A stretch of DNA of 64,000 nucleotides from Tolypocladium sp. Sup5 PDA-1 (GCA_000750105.3 JPHH03000093.1:1-64000), one strand, 5' to 3'. Shown: positions 40,892-54,697, counted from the stretch's first letter. Numbers and translations are program-made. The notes: generated from the sequence alone by a model not told the origin.

Positions 40892-42981
40892 GGGCATCCG
40901 GGATGAGAGGGAAGGAGTAGCAGCTGAGATATGTAAGCAAACTGTGGGCTTGAGCGTGTCACAGGCTTCAACGGACAGTAACTGCACAACCAGTCAATAT
41001 AAAGTCAAGTTGAGCCACGACCCACATAAACTTACAACGCATGCATCATGTGTCTTCGCTGAACTGTGTTACACTGTGACTGTTTCTATTGCTGTACTTG
41101 TAATTTGGCGCAAGAAGCAGAAACAGTGCTGTTCTTGTACTGGGGCAAATGGGACTGGTTCAGGATACTCATCATGATTTGTTTCGAATCCTAACATGAA
41201 GCCTAAGAAGAGGTTTTGCCAGCAGGCCAAGAGAAGTCAGATGTCATGAGCTTGGTTTGAATGAGTGCGTAGAACCTTGTAGATAGCATCAGCCTTTGTC
41301 AGCCATCACGTCGTGGCATCAATCTTGTGTCACCTACCACCGAGGTCGCTAAGCCTTGACGAACGTTACCTGGTTGGAAGTACACAGGCACCGTATTGTT
41401 TACATGCTGTCTCGTTGTCATGTCACGATTAGGAGGGAGACGCGACACGGCTGCGGTTAACCACCTCTGCTGGCTACCGCTGTGCCTCTATGGAGACGCC
41501 TCAGCACCACTCTTGGGAGAGCAGAGTTTGGCGTTGAAGCATCGAACCTCTGGACAATCGGACAATCTTTAAGATACTATGAATACACACCATGAAATGC
41601 ACCCTCGCGTGAAAGGCCAACCTCGATCACAGCCAGATGCCATCCTACTACTTACTCTACCTCGCTAATACAATGGTCGCACTTGTCTTTGTGGCTCGTG
41701 GGCTAGTTGCTTCTTGCGATACTGTCGCCGTGGACCATCATACTTCATCAGGCTATGAAACGTGTCATTCCAAGTATTGCTTCTCCTTAAACTTCGTTTC
41801 CTGCTTCTTTGACCCAAGCCTCACTCCAACTCTCTTCTGTCGCTTGGTAGCTCGGTCGCTGCCGTCGTCTGTGGCGAGGACATCTCCACTGCTCTTTGTG
41901 TGCAATAATCGCAGCTTGGGTAGCAAGAGGTAAGTGCATCTCATCTTCTTGTTCGATGCCAGTCAATACACAGATCCATGCGCGTCCATAGCCACCAGGA
42001 CCTGTGAGCTCCGTCAGACGAATGCTGCGTCAATGAATGGGATGGCAACTGCAAGTCGACGGGCACGAAGCTTCTGTTAAAAGCAACTGGTGCAAATGGA
42101 GGTCGAAGCTAGCAGGTTCCTTAGCTATGCAAGGGAGGGCATATGCCGGGACTTTGCGTAGACGAAACTCTCTTTCGACTCTGGAATTCAGCAACCGTTG
42201 GCCAGCACCACGCAACTCTGCCAGAACTCGCAGCAAAGACTCCCCCGCCGTCTCATCTATCGAAATGAACAAGGAGCCGGCAGGTTGGTCCGTTATCTGC
42301 GGTCGGTCGCCAATCGCCCTGGCAACCTGGCAGCGTTCAGTCATGGGTGATTCAACGACACGCAAACGCTCCACAGCACATCACCCAGCAACCATCTGTT
42401 CACCCAGGCTGTCCTCATCCGATACCTGTTTTCTCAGGCCAAAAGTATAGATTTACCCGAGTAACAGCTCACCGTGCAACCTATTTATTTTCCTCCCAAC
42501 TCGTGGCGCCCGCTCCCATTTTTCTCCCTCCCTCCCTCCCTCCTCTCTTCACCCACGCACCTCAACACCGCCCAGAACCATCAACTCGTCTGCGCACGCA
42601 AGGCCTTCTCCAACCACAGCTGAAACTGCAAAAGGTATGTCATTCTCCGTATTTTCAGCTGCTTCGTTTCTTTGTCCTGCCCGTCGCCGGAACGGAATAT
42701 TGCACATTTTGCTGCATCGCGTTCCAACTCCTCCCTCGCCACAGTGCACCCCACACTGCTCCCTCCCTCGCGATGCAGTCCTCTGCTTGGCCTTTTTATT
42801 GACGGCCAGAGAACACTGCATCTGCTTCTTCATTCATCAGAAACGCTGTTTTGCATCTCCCTTGGTCTCCTTCAATTCTGACGAGAAAAATCTGCAGGTC
42901 CTCATCTATCTCCCTGACTTCGTACGACCGCCTCACCGCACACACCCAAATCACAACACGAACTCATCCAAGAAAAGCAAG
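40892..42981. other. Intergenic region upstream of the GPI protein gene
   Basis: 2.1 kb without a supported coding gene. The right end is a pyrimidine-rich leader with (CCCT)n near 42528-42545. It also carries a likely 5' UTR intron at 42635-42897 (GTATGT..CTGCAG, branch CTGAC at about 42878). Confidence 0.5.
42635..42897 (+). other. Putative 5' UTR intron of the GPI protein gene
   Basis: AAAG|GTATGTCATT donor, CTGAC branch about 15-20 bp before the TCTGCAG acceptor, followed by 84 bp of leader to the ATG. No coding frame is implied. Supported only by splice signals. Confidence 0.4.
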
Positions 42982-43699
42982 ATGCCTGCCTCCAAGATGG
43001 CCGTCTTCGCCAGCGTCATGACTCTTGTCGGTGCCTTTGCCGCTGGTGTCCTGGGAGTTGCTCCCAACGCTCCCTACTGTGAGTTGCCCAGAAACAAGTT
43101 GACTTCCCGCCTCGATACTGACAAAGTCCTTCTAGCAAACGGTGTGTCCACCGAGACTGCGGCTCCTCAGGAGCTTGGCTCGACCACTTCTGCTGGTAAG
43201 TCGCTGCAATCTCCCAAGCCGCAAAAGGCTCATTGCTAACTCGTCTCCAGGCTCGCTCGTGTACTCGCTCAACGTGTGCACCATCGTGCACTCCACCAAC
43301 TGCGCGGTGTCCATGTCGACTGGCGGTGCGGCTCCTCCCGCCGGACAGGCCTCAACTGGTCCTGCTGCTCCTGGTTCTGAGCCTGGATACCCAACTGGCA
43401 GTGCCCCAGCTACCTCTGGAACTTCCAAGCCTACCGCCAGTCCCGCTGGTGAGCCAGTCCCGACTGTCCTCACTACGACTAACTCCGCTGGCAACCCGAC
43501 CGTGGTGACCCAGGTCGAGTCGTCTGCTCTCGCAACCGGCGAGACCACCGAGTCTGCCCCGACCCAGAGCAAGGAGCAGCAGCCCTCGGGAAGTACCGGC
43601 ACTCCTGTGCCTACCTCGACTGGTGCTAGCAACACCGTCGGCCTGGTCCGCGGCGTCGCCCTCGGAGCCGCAGCCATGGCCGTGGCCTTCCTCTTCTAA
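42982..43699 (+). CDS. Small GPI-anchored, Ser/Thr/Pro-rich cell-wall protein
   Basis: Three exons: 42982-43078, 43136-43195 and 43251-43699, giving 201 residues in phase. Signal peptide MPASKMAVFASVMTLVGAFA. A short conserved-looking segment GSLVYSLNVCTIVHSTNCAV carries two cysteines. A long Ser/Thr/Pro/Gly-rich stretch, suited to O-mannosylation, comes next. The C-terminus ASNTVGLVRGVALGAAAMAV plus AFLF is a typical GPI-attachment signal: small residues, then a hydrophobic tail. It is expected at the plasma membrane or covalently in the wall. No enzymatic domain is visible, and function beyond wall structure or signalling is unknown. It converges with vps41. Confidence 0.85.
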
Positions 43700-44122
43700 A
43701 GGGTTTCCAGCTGGTGAGCTTTCCCCCGAGGCAGCGCACCTGTGGACGAACTTGACGACGGAACGTTTCTTTCTTTCTGAACACTGGCGGTTGGGAAAAC
43801 CGAGAACGTACATGGTTTGCATTGTGCCTTTTGCATCAGACGCCGAGGAAATGGCGTGGTAATACTGCTCTCTGTAACTAGGGGTGCTTGTCATTGACGG
43901 CCAATAAATCTGTTTGCCATAATACTCGTTGCCTGTGTGTGTTTGAAGTCGTCTCGCGGTGAAGTTTAGTAAGGCGTCGTGGTATCAGAATTGAATTGCG
44001 TGAGGAGCCTGAACGAAACAATTGTAAGGCATACCAGAAGAACTCGAGGCTCATCGTCTCCCCAAAAGAAACAACACCATCGCTCCGCAACATGCTGTGC
44101 AGGCTCCGCAACAGGTCCCCAT
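43700..44122. other. Convergent 3' spacer
   Basis: 423 bp between the GPI-protein and vps41 stop codons. It contains AT-rich 3' UTR-like sequence and no gene. Confidence 0.6.
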
Positions 44123-47100
44123 CTATGTCGCCTTCTCGTGGCAGATCGGGCAGCCGCCTCTGACCTTGTCTCTCAGCAGCCTGGCCCTCATGACCTTCAT
44201 ACCAACCAAGTACCTCCCCCCTTCGCCATTCTCCCCTCCAAGGTCAACATCCACCTTCTTCCCCTTGTGGAGCATCTCGAGTAGATGGCTGACGTGAAAC
44301 GCATGCCCGCAGGCAAACCCGAGCAGTGTTTCCATCTCGTACTCTGTAAACGGCTCGTGGCAGCCTGCACAGCGCCCGGGCTGGGGAGTTCGGTGGTCGT
44401 GTTCGATCTTCTCGTTTGCAGCATCGTCTTTGGCGGCAACGGCGACGTTTGCAGGCTTTTTGGCCTTTGCATCCTCCTGCTCGGTAATTGGCAGCACGAC
44501 CTCGAACTTGATGCCCCTGCGTTGCCCTGCGCGAAGTTCGTTCTGGGCCGCGGCGAGCTCGCTGCGCAACACACGTGCCACCCCAGAGCTGATGCTGTGC
44601 TGAAGCTCGTGCTCCTTCATCATATGCGTGAGACCCTCTCTGAGGCCCTGAATCTCAAGGCCCTCTGGTATTCGCCGCACCAGGGTAATTGGATTGATCG
44701 CTGTTCCGACTTGTTCGAGCAAGGCGCGGATGAAACTCGGCTTGTCCATGCTGTATTCGAGAAGATCTTCCCAAAGATCTGGATCGTCTTGCTCTTTTGC
44801 GAATTCGATCGCCTTCTGTACGTTTTTCAGGCGATCGATGATGAGATATAGCGCTCGTTTCATCTGTCCAGTTTTGGAGTAGAGGTACACCAGCTCGTCA
44901 TAGTACTCAAATACTTCGCACTCTTGGACGGCCTGAGACAGGTCAGCATAGTGGCATCAGCGAGCGGTGCTTCGTGACAACATACCTTTTCAAATGCATA
45001 CGAGGTCGACGACTTCAAAAACTCCATCAACAGCGGCCTGTCGTAGGTGGCGAAAAGGTGCACCGCCAAATCGGCAAAGTCGTCCACCAGAGATTGGCTG
45101 TCCATGACAAGGCGGTCCATGTTCTCGCCAGTGTGTTCCTTGATTCCCTCGCCCCGCCACAGACCTTTGAGGTAAAAGTACAGATAGAGCTGCAATTGCT
45201 GTGCTTGCAATTGTTCGACGACCACCTCCGGGCGCACTAGGCCGTGCTGCGCTTCGTCAACCAGCAGTGTGATTGCTTCTGATGTCGCATCTACCAGGTC
45301 CTGCTTCGTCATCTGGTTCAGTCGTTCAGGTGATACCCTTAATCCGATGAAGCTGGGGATGTCATCCGCCACTGCCTCGGCAAGATGGCCATCTCTAATC
45401 AGCCGGAACGCCGAGTCAGCATCATGGAGCTTGATGTAGCACTTGAGGGCCTCTCGATTCCTTCCACTAGCCTCATGCAGTCGTGCCAGGCTCTCCATGA
45501 CGATGTGCCAGTCTCGTCCCTTCTCGCCGTCGTCGATGCTGTCCTCCCGGACGTCGCGATATTTCAACTGGTTTTCTAGGGCCGTACTAACAGTGTTGGC
45601 GTCGAAGAGGTCTGTTGGCCAACGCTCCAGTAACTCTCTAAATCGAGGTTTGTCGGCCTGAATGTAATGGCCTAGGACTACTTCGTAGATTGTGGAGGGC
45701 AGAGGAGGATGCATCTGCTCGGACGGTATGTAGTTGGTGATTTCATCGAATTTCTTTGCGCCCGCAAACGTCCACACCCACTTCTCCCATCGATCGGGAG
45801 TCGTGAGAACTTTGCCGCACACTCGGCCCGCCAACACCCAGTTGCCTTCTTCGATGAGGTCTTCAATCCACAGTTCGCCGATCCGTCTTTTCTCCTTCTC
45901 GGTAGACGAGTATATGTCTCTCTGGCTCGAGTCCGCGATGGATTCGTCGTCATAAAAGTCTTCGGTACCTGTGTGATACTTGGAAGGCGTCGATAGAGCC
46001 GCATCCCCAGGTCTGTCTGGTGATGCAGATACAATATCGGGGTTCTCATCCAGAAGCTCCCAAGCTGGTTCATACTGCCCGTGGTCCACTAGCCATGCCA
46101 GGTGATCAGACAAGTCCCTCTTGGTCCCGAGAATGCAGTCGTAAGGGCTGTGGATGAAGATTTTTGCCCCAGGCTTGGCCAAACTTGGATGAACTGTTGG
46201 TGAAGGCCTGTTGGGCCGAGTAGTCCCTGTGGTGCTAGTCTTTGAGCCAGAACCAGCGTCGTCGCCGCTATCTCTACTCATGATGCTTGCCCCAGAGCTG
46301 AAGAGCGACTTTGGATTGATGGCGGCGTTCCACATGTCGGTACCAAACCCAGCGAGCGCCTCGAGGGCCCCCTTCGACGCAACTGCGGAGGCAGCAGAGT
46401 GAGCCGGCAAGACGCCCAGATGGTAGTCGGCCGAAGACAACCTCTCAAAGCGGCTGACACTAAGACCGTCCTTGTCAACCTCGGCCTGTGAGTTGAGGTC
46501 GATGAGCCTCAGCTCAGGAGGCTGGTTGTTTTGCCGCCGCCGCCTCCCACCAGCAGGCTCGCTTCCGCCAGAACCCGTGGACAGCCTGGATCTGTGGCCA
46601 TTGGCGGTCTTGTCCACCTCTTCGTCGTCATCCTCGTCCTCTGGTGAACAAAATGAAAGAACAAGCAACAGACTTTGGGTATATAAGGAGATGCCGGAGA
46701 TGATGCAGTCCATTCGAAGGCTAGAGGAAGGTATCAGCATTGGATGCCCGCATTTCACACTCACGTGCTGATGCACTTACAGTTTGACGATTTCCGCCCG
46801 TCCAATCGTCTTTTCGCCAGCATTCTTGCCAGTCCCAATGCCACCAGGGTGGACGTGAATGATCCAGATTGTGCCGCCCCAGCCGACAAGAAGACGCTCT
46901 ATTTTCTTCTTGCCCAACAATGCCTGCTCTCGGAGTCTGTCAGCTGCAGGAGACGCAGCGTCAGCACGAGAGCCCTGCTGCAGCTCGTCGTTCTCGATTG
47001 CTTTCTCGTCGATCCACTCGACCCGGCCTTTCCAAACGCTGGCCATGGCTTCCCACTCGTCCGTCTGGGGTCTGTCTATGTGGCCCATCCGCTTCCAAGC

Positions 47101-48258
47101 ATGATCCGAGTCTGCGCTTTCGAGATGGAGCTTCGATCGCATGATTTTGATGCCATGCTCGTTCAACCAGACTACGTACCTTCCCGACAGAGACCACTTG
47201 ATGCAGCTGATGGTTCCCTCTCCGGAGTGAAGAACGGTGTCTTTGCCGCTGTTGTTACTCAGACCCATGCTCCCCAGCCAGCCAGAGGCCGTTGCTGCGG
47301 CTGTTCCGGTGGTTGTGGATGTGCTCCGACCCGGGCCTCCACCTACGGTCAGAATGAGCTGGCCTGCTCGCCCGCCGGACAAGTATGTTCGATCGCCTTT
47401 GTATTCCGGCGACAAGGCGACGGCTTGCATCGGACGAGCAAAGTTTCGCAGCTGAACATCTTTTAGATCGACGAGGGATTGAATGCAAACATTGCCGTCC
47501 ATCGACGAGGTCGATACGTGTATGTCGTTGGAAGGAATCCTCGGCAGCGGTGGGGGCTCTCTCGGCCTCCTAGATGTCGCAGCCGGCGACGATGTGTCGG
47601 ACTGCCGTGACGCCGGTCGCGCCTGGGGTTGCTGTGGCCGCAAAGAGGCATCGGGCTTCTCGCCAGACAACGGCGGCGGGTAGGGGGATATGGATATGCT
47701 GGTCACGGAAGCAGAGTGCGCGTGGTAGACTCGCAATGTCTGGAAGGTCGGTAGCTGGACCACGTGCTGGATCGCTGTTAGCTTCGCAGAGTAAAGGGAG
47801 CTCCGAGGACTTACAATATTGCCATTGTGAGTTCCAACAATCTAGAGCAGATCACAGTTAACACATGTACAGACAGGCACCGAAGGGGACGTGTAGCACA
47901 CCATCTTGTCGCCAGCGACGAGAAAGGCACTGGTTGCATCGCCGTTGCGGTAGACGGCGCTTAGATGCTGTGTCAACCGCGCGTATTTCAGCAGCGGCTC
48001 CTCGTCTTCCTCATCGTCTTCCTCATCGTCCTCGTCCTCATCCTCTTCTTCCCCGTCGCTCCCGTGTTCGTCATTGTTTCGTCGGCTGCTCTTCAGCGTG
48101 TCGCCAGCTGTTGCCTCGCTCGGGGCCTGAACAGCAGGCTCCTTGCCCTTGCGCACGTCGTGGCCGTCATCGCTGGCGTGCTGTGAATCGGGAGGCGAAC
48201 CATGGAGCTCAGTGCGGTCGTCGTCGTCGTGCCTCGGTTGGGGCGGCTGTTCCGTCAT
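44123..48258 (-). CDS. vps41: Vps41, HOPS tethering complex subunit
   Basis: Five exons: 48258-47902, 47841-47815 (27 nt), 47766-46781, 46720-44986 and 44932-44123, giving 1304 residues, all junctions in phase. The N-terminus is acidic (long Asp/Glu run around residues 70-85). A WD40 beta-propeller follows, crossing exons 1-3 (AGDKM-IVGTHNGNI-HVVQLPTFQTLRVYHAHSA) and ending in exon 4 (CIISGISLYTQSLLLVL). The clathrin-heavy-chain-like alpha solenoid follows (RDLSDHLAWLVDHGQYEPAW, LYLYFYLKGLWRGEG, YDELVYLYSKTGQMKRALYL). A C-terminal RING-like zinc finger contains CAGCHEPF, CGHAFHVSHL and CPICHEK. It acts at endosome/vacuole fusion. The head-to-head neighbour is apc1, with 487 bp between start codons. 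Confidence 0.95.
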
Positions 48259-48745
48259 TGCGGCAGCCGAACTGGTGTCATTCTGGGTGCCGCCGCACTC
48301 CCAAGATGACAAGAGTTCAGCGGAAGCTGTGTGTGCGTTCGCCGCTGCGCATGAAAGGTTCGGCGAGCTCCTACGGTTGTCGTCGTCGTGCGGTTGATGG
48401 AGTTGAAGCAAACGACGGTCGTAGCGCCTCGCGTAGCTTCCATGGTACCTTACCTTGCAGCTACGTCACGAGCTCCCCTGAAGCAGTGAAGCGGAAGCCT
48501 AAAGGCCCATTCCAGAAGAAGCAACCCCCACCACCATCCACACTTCAACTTCTCAGCGCGTTGACACGCGACTGCGACTCAACTACACCAGCAGAGCGTG
48601 ACCTCTGCTTTCGCCTGCTGGACGACTGCAATTGAGCGGCCCGTTGGCGCATGCTTTAGCGCATCCTCGATCGCGACGCGAACCTCGACCCCAACCGAAG
48701 CCGCTCCCCGAGTCTCGTGCAGCCTATGGAGCTTCATCAACAACA
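48259..48745. other. Divergent promoter vps41/apc1
   Basis: 487 bp, GC-rich, with no TATA box. Open frames crossing it are unsupported extensions of the two genes. Confidence 0.6.
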
Positions 48746-51700
48746 ATGGCGTCGGTCAAGTCCCTGGGGCTGCACCACCCGTCGGGGCTTCGCCATGCAG
48801 TCGAAGAAAACGTGATCCCCGCGAGCGCCCCGGCCTCTTCCTACACCTGGGACATTACGACGGACGATAGAGGGGAACACCCGGTCGAGGACGAGCTGCT
48901 GACGACGCAGGACTGCGTTGTCTGGTGTCGCGGGCGCATCTTCCGCAAGACATTCAAGTTCGGTCTCGAAAAGGAGCCCATCACCCAGGCGCTGCTGGCC
49001 TACTTTCCCACGTCCGAAGATGAAAAGCCAGACCGGGGTGCCGCCAGGAATGCCTCCAATGGCGCTCCCGGTACTCCTGCGCTCGAGAAAGCCTTGGTCG
49101 TCTTCCTCAAGACCCAAGCCCACGTCTACTTCCTGGCGGGCACCAGCCACATAGTCCACATGCCCTTCGAGGTCGAATCCGCTTGTGCCGGTCCGGTGGG
49201 AGTCATAATCCAGCGAAGAGCGAGGGCCGAAAACACCGCGCCAGTATCCCTCAAGTTCCCCCGTGTTCCGCCGAATTCTTTCGTCTCGTCCCAGATCACG
49301 GCCTTCACCAGTTCCCAGCAGACGACCTTCTCTGTAGAGGGTCTCGGCAACCCCAAGGCGCTGCATCTGAGCTTGAGGTCGACTCTGGAAAACATGTGGG
49401 ATGCGCCTATGGAGCAACCAGAATCTCACTGGCCACGCCTGTTGTCCTTGACGGATCCTTTGTCGGACATCGGCTTGGTGGTGACCGACTCTGATCCTCA
49501 CAACCACCGAGCAACGCGGAGGGCTACTTCGAGGAAGCCAGCCTTCTTGGACCCCGCAGAGGAGATGCTTCATGTCGAGCAGATACAGCTACCGGTGGCC
49601 TCTGCTCAGCAGTTACAGGAGCCCCTGATACTCGGCGTCACGATCAATCGCGAAAGCAGTACGTACACTGTCTGGCGGCTGACGTATCTGAGCCACGAGG
49701 ATCCATTCATAGGGCATCATAAAAAGGCCAAGAATAAGACTGCTCGCCGCCGAAGCTCTATGCAGCCGGGCTTCGTCAGCGGTGCATCAACCCCCGTGCA
49801 GCAAAACTTCCGAGAAAGCTTCGGGGCCCCTCTGCCTGGGAAACGGCAACGCAAGAGCGAGAAGATCGACAAACCCCTTGATCTGGTTTCTTCCCTGGAG
49901 CAGCAAGACAGTGAAGGGGCCGGAGTCACGCGGAGGAGCTCCCGTCGATTGAGCTCTATGTTGGCTCGAGCGGACCTGTCCGCGTCTCACGAACGGTCGG
50001 TCTTTGCCGAACAGCCGCTGATGCCCAACAACGGAACCTCGAAAAGGCACGAAGCTCATAGCCATCACCATGGGAGATCGAGCTCCAGCTTCCACCACAC
50101 GATTCACCCGAGCCTCGGCAGTCTGCTCGAGGCTCCCATCGATGTTGGTTTGGACGAAGGACTTCACAACATGGGACTCGACGATCACGACTTTGACGGC
50201 CTGCAGCATGAAATCCGCTTTACTCGACTCCACACAATTTCCTTGGACAACTCAAACGTGCGCTACTCGACATCGGCGCAGCCCGCCCGCAACCAGTCCA
50301 AGGTCTTCATCCTAACTGCGCCATCATTCACTGTCGACGAGCAGCGACGCACGCAGCTGCTCATTGGAATCCAGGATTCGTTGGAGAAGCGCCTTCAGCT
50401 GATAACTCTGCACGTCAAATTACAGGAGAAGTTTGGGCATGTCACGGCCTCCGTGGTCCCACGAGAGCAGTGGAAAGTACAGAACGTGGTCGACTCCTCA
50501 AAGCTGGTCGATGGTGATCTGTCCGTAATTCTGGTGCTCTCTGAATCCATGGATGGGCGGCATGAACTGAGTACCCAGGCGCCATGGATTGAACTGACCA
50601 AGATATCTCTTTCACTCTTGCTCGTTGACGATACGAGGAGCATACAATACCGCGGCAGAGTAGCGGACCGCGATGTCAAGCAGAGAAAGTCCGAGGTTAT
50701 GGACCTCAGCAATGGCAGCATCGTTGGCATCCGTTATCCGCGGCAACGCGGAGTCGTCGATGTTGTGGATACGGACGGACGTCTTCACCAGTTGAAGATC
50801 CAGCTGCAGCCCTCGTGCCCACAAGTTCGCAAAGTCTTGGACATTAGCAGGAGCGTCTTGCCAGACTCGCTCGGAGGGCGCATTCACGCTGGGTGGATAC
50901 ATGTCATGCAATGGCTAAGTTCCCAAGAAGAACCTGTGGCCAATATGGAATGGTCTGCCTTTGCGACTCTGCTCCTTGCCTCGTTTCTGAACCTCGGCAG
51001 ATCAGAATCCAGCTCATTTAAAACGGCTCGCCTACCGGTTCGTAGAAGACGGCCAGCATCTGGTTCATTTGGCTCCATCAGGGAGTCCGAGGACTGGAAG
51101 GCGCTCGAGATGGGCGAGACTGCAAACGCTCTTGGCTGCCCGGTCTGGATGATGAACAGGGGATGGCAGTGGGCTCTCGATGACGACGCGGATGACGCCT
51201 TGTCTCCTCAGCGTGGCCAAAGCTTTGCCCCCAAATTTCTCTCGCGGCATATTGCCTTTGCAAAGGAATACCTCGCTTCGCCACTGGGCGAAGCTGCCAT
51301 GGGTCCATCGGGATACATGCCAACTGCCCTTGGCAAGAACTCTGATGGCCGTCGCAAGGTCGCTGTCGATGTGTTCATGGCTCTGCATCTGCTGCTTGAG
51401 GAACAGAAGCTGGACATTACGACTCCTGAATATTTGTCACCCGGGAGAGCCGATTTGAGGGTTTTGTTATGCCAGGTCGCCAGGTGGCTCAAATGGCACA
51501 GCTTTTCGTCAATTTATGAGCTCGGTATCCAGGAAGACATTGACCAGCGCCATGATGCAGGTAAGTCTACATTCCCACTCCTACCGAAAACACAGGTTTT
51601 GACAATTCTTTAGACCTCAATCTGAAATCAGCGGTTCCTCAGCCACCAGTCAGGCCCGATGTATTTGAATGGATTCAATCTCGCCTTGTCGGCGTTCGCG

Positions 51701-54697
51701 GGAAGCCATGCCTCACGCCGGCGGACATTTACTATGCCAGTTCCCGCCTATCCGAGGCTGAGAAGTTAGAAGACAAGCGCTGGGATGCAATCACTCCCCG
51801 CACTCTAATGTTCAAGCGGTTCTTTAAGCTTGTGAAGCCAAAGACAACGGCAATTCAGATGGTGGAAGCAATGCGAGACTGTGGCTTGACGAACCACGTT
51901 CTGGAGACACTGCCAGAGGCCATCCTGGCGCCGTTGCAAGATGCGATATCTCTGTGCCAACCACACCCGCCGTCAGGATGGACACATGATCTGTTGGAAC
52001 TGGTGAAACGAAGCGACATTAGCCTTATTCTTACCTCGAAGAAACGGCCCCGTCTCGCCACGTCCAGCATTTTGGTAAGCCAGCGGCCCACTGTGTGATG
52101 AACCTGACTAACTGTTGAAACAGGCTCCCACCCATACGGCCACCTGGGATTTCCGACTGCTCTGTCAAAGCGTTGAGGAAACAAACAACCTTGGCTACGA
52201 TGAAGGCGAGGGCACAGAGCGTCAGGCCGTCATCCGGGCCTTATTCAAAGACGATCGCCGCCTCAACGAGGTGCAAGATCTACTATCTACCCACAAAGCA
52301 AGACTTGTCCGCTTGGAACCCAACCCGAGCTGGCCTGAAAGCGAGTATCTGGAGAAGCAAAAGGAGCTTGTCTCACGGATTGCTACGGGCACGCTGGCTA
52401 TACCGGCTGGGCGTGCGCTGCTCTACTACAGTTTGCGATACCCTCTTATCACGCAAAAGTTTCACATTGGAGGCTTCAACCTCAATTGCATAGTCAAGCC
52501 GACAAACGTCACTGTCGGTGTCGACAAGGCCTTGTTCACGGAAGAAAAGGTTTGCTGGGGCTTCTTCCACCAGGGAGTTGCGGCAGGCCTCGCCATCTCG
52601 CCAGGGGCCAAAGGTATTGATACCTCGTGGATCCTGTACAACAAGCCGGGACAAGAGCTGAGCAATCGGCACGCCGGCTTCCTCCTTGCTCTTGGCCTGA
52701 ACGGCCATCTTAAAGGCGTCGCCAAATGGGTCGCCTTCAAGTATCTCACGCCAAAGCACACGATGACGTCCATCGGATTGCTTTTGGGCCTGGCTGCCTC
52801 GTACATGGGAACCATGGACTCGCTCATCACCCGGCTCCTTTCCGTGCACGCTACTCGCATGCTACCCCGTGGCGCCGCTGAGTTAAATCTGTCGCCGCTC
52901 ACGCAGACTTCGGGCATAATGGGCATCGGACTGCTGTACTGCAACAGCCAGCACCGGCGCATGAGCGAGATCATGCTTTCGGAGATCGAGCACGTCGACG
53001 ACGAAGACGAGGAGGAGCCGCTTCGGAGCGAGTGTTACCGTCTGGCCGCGGGCTTTGCCTTGGGGTTCATCAACCTCGGGAAGGGCAACGATCTCAAGGG
53101 CCTGCACGATATGCGGCTCACGGAGAAGCTGATTGCTCACGCCACCGCGACGAAGAACGTTGAGATTGTTCACATTCTCGATCGCGCCGCGGCCGGTGCA
53201 GTCATGGCCATTGCCCTCATCTTTATGAAGTCCGAGGACCAGATTGTCGCTCGGAAGATCGACGTCCCCGACTCTGTCCTCCAGTTTGACTACGTCCGTC
53301 CTGACATTCTGCTCCTCCGAACCGTGACCAAGAACCTTATCCTCTGGTCCAAGATCGAGCCCACCTTTGCTTGGATCCACGATAGCCTCCCTGTGCCATA
53401 CCGCCCCAGACACAAGCTCATGGGAATGAAGAAGCTGCGGTCGACGGATCTACCTTTCTTCAGCATCTTAACAGGGATATGTTTCTCCGTCGCCCTTCGC
53501 TTCTCTGGTAGCGCGTCGACCAAGGTGCGGGATCTACTGCTGCATTACCTCGACCAGTTTATGCGCATCTCCAGGATTCCGGCTACGCCTCGTGCGCACC
53601 CGGATGCTGCTCCGCTGTACGATGAAGAGCTCGCGCGTTCAAACGCACGAATGTGTCAGGATATTCTCGCACTCTCTTGCTCGATCGTCATGGCCGGCAC
53701 GGGCGACATACCCGTTCTTCGCCGTCTACGCGCCCTTCACGGCAGAGACGATCCCGAGACACCGTACGGGTCTCATCTCGCCGCTCACCTGGCCATAGGC
53801 GCCCTCTTCCTTGGCTGCGGCACCGCGACGTTTGGATCCAGCAACATGGCCATTGCGGCTCTGCTCGTGGCGTTTTACCCCGTCTTCCCCGTCAACGTCA
53901 TGGACAACCGATCTCACCTCCAAGCATTCCGCTACTTTTGGGTCCTGGCCGCCGAGCAGCGCTGTCTTGTTGCAAAGGACGTCCTCACCGGCCAGCCCGT
54001 GTCCGTCGCCGTGCAGATCACCATGAAGCAAGGTTCACCCGCCGAACCCGTTCTGTACAGGACTACCCCCTGTCTCCTCCCGCCGCTCGACCAGATCGCC
54101 TGCCTATCCACCTCCTGCGGACCGCAGTACTGGGACGTCGAGCTCGACTTTTCCAACGACGATATTCGGAAGGCGTTCTCTGAAACGCAGAGCCTGTTCC
54201 TACGCCGACGCCCACCGCGCGAGGGCGCCTTCACGTCCACCCTGCGGGCGCTCGGCAAAGACGCCAAGGGCGAGAATCCGTTGGAGTGGATATTCGGCCT
54301 CGACGGCCTTCGCAGCGTCACGTCTGCCGAGAAGGCCGCCCTGCTCGAGAGTACCGAGCGCGAACCAGAAGTCGGCGCCGCGCTCGACGCCCGCATGGAG
54401 CTCGAGCGCGGCATCGCCGACGGCGGCGACCGCGAACGCCTCGAAGGCGCCCGTCTGCTCTTCGAATGGGGATCCGCCCGCGACCGCCTTCTCGACTCCT
54501 CCTCCGCCGCCGCCAGCGCAAACGACAGCCAGTCCACCATCAGGCCCACTACCACCACTGCCGCAGCCGACTCGCAGCCTGGCCAGGAATCTCCCCCTGC
54601 GCAGCGCGACCAGGACGTATGGTGGATGCGCGACAGCGCGATCGAGAGCCTCAAGGGACAAGTGTGGCTCGCGGCGCGCGATGGCGGCGAGCTGTAG
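48746..54697 (+). CDS. apc1: APC1/BimE, largest subunit of the anaphase-promoting complex
   Basis: Three exons: 48746-51560, 51614-52074 and 52124-54697, giving 1949 residues in phase. The start MASVKSLGLHHPSG matches the family N-terminus. The N-terminal beta-propeller region includes CVVWCRGRIFRKTFKF, KALVVFLKTQAHVYFLAGTS and HIVHMPFEVE. A disordered basic/Ser insertion lies around residues 350-500. The C-terminal half holds the proteasome/cyclosome repeats (FHQGVAAGLAISPGAKGIDT, HAGFLLALGLNGHLKGVAKW, GLLLGLAASYMGTMD, ECYRLAAGFALGFINLGKG). It is the scaffold of the mitotic ubiquitin ligase in the nucleus. The last about 150 residues are charged and poorly conserved. Length is similar to Aspergillus BimE. 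Confidence 0.95.
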
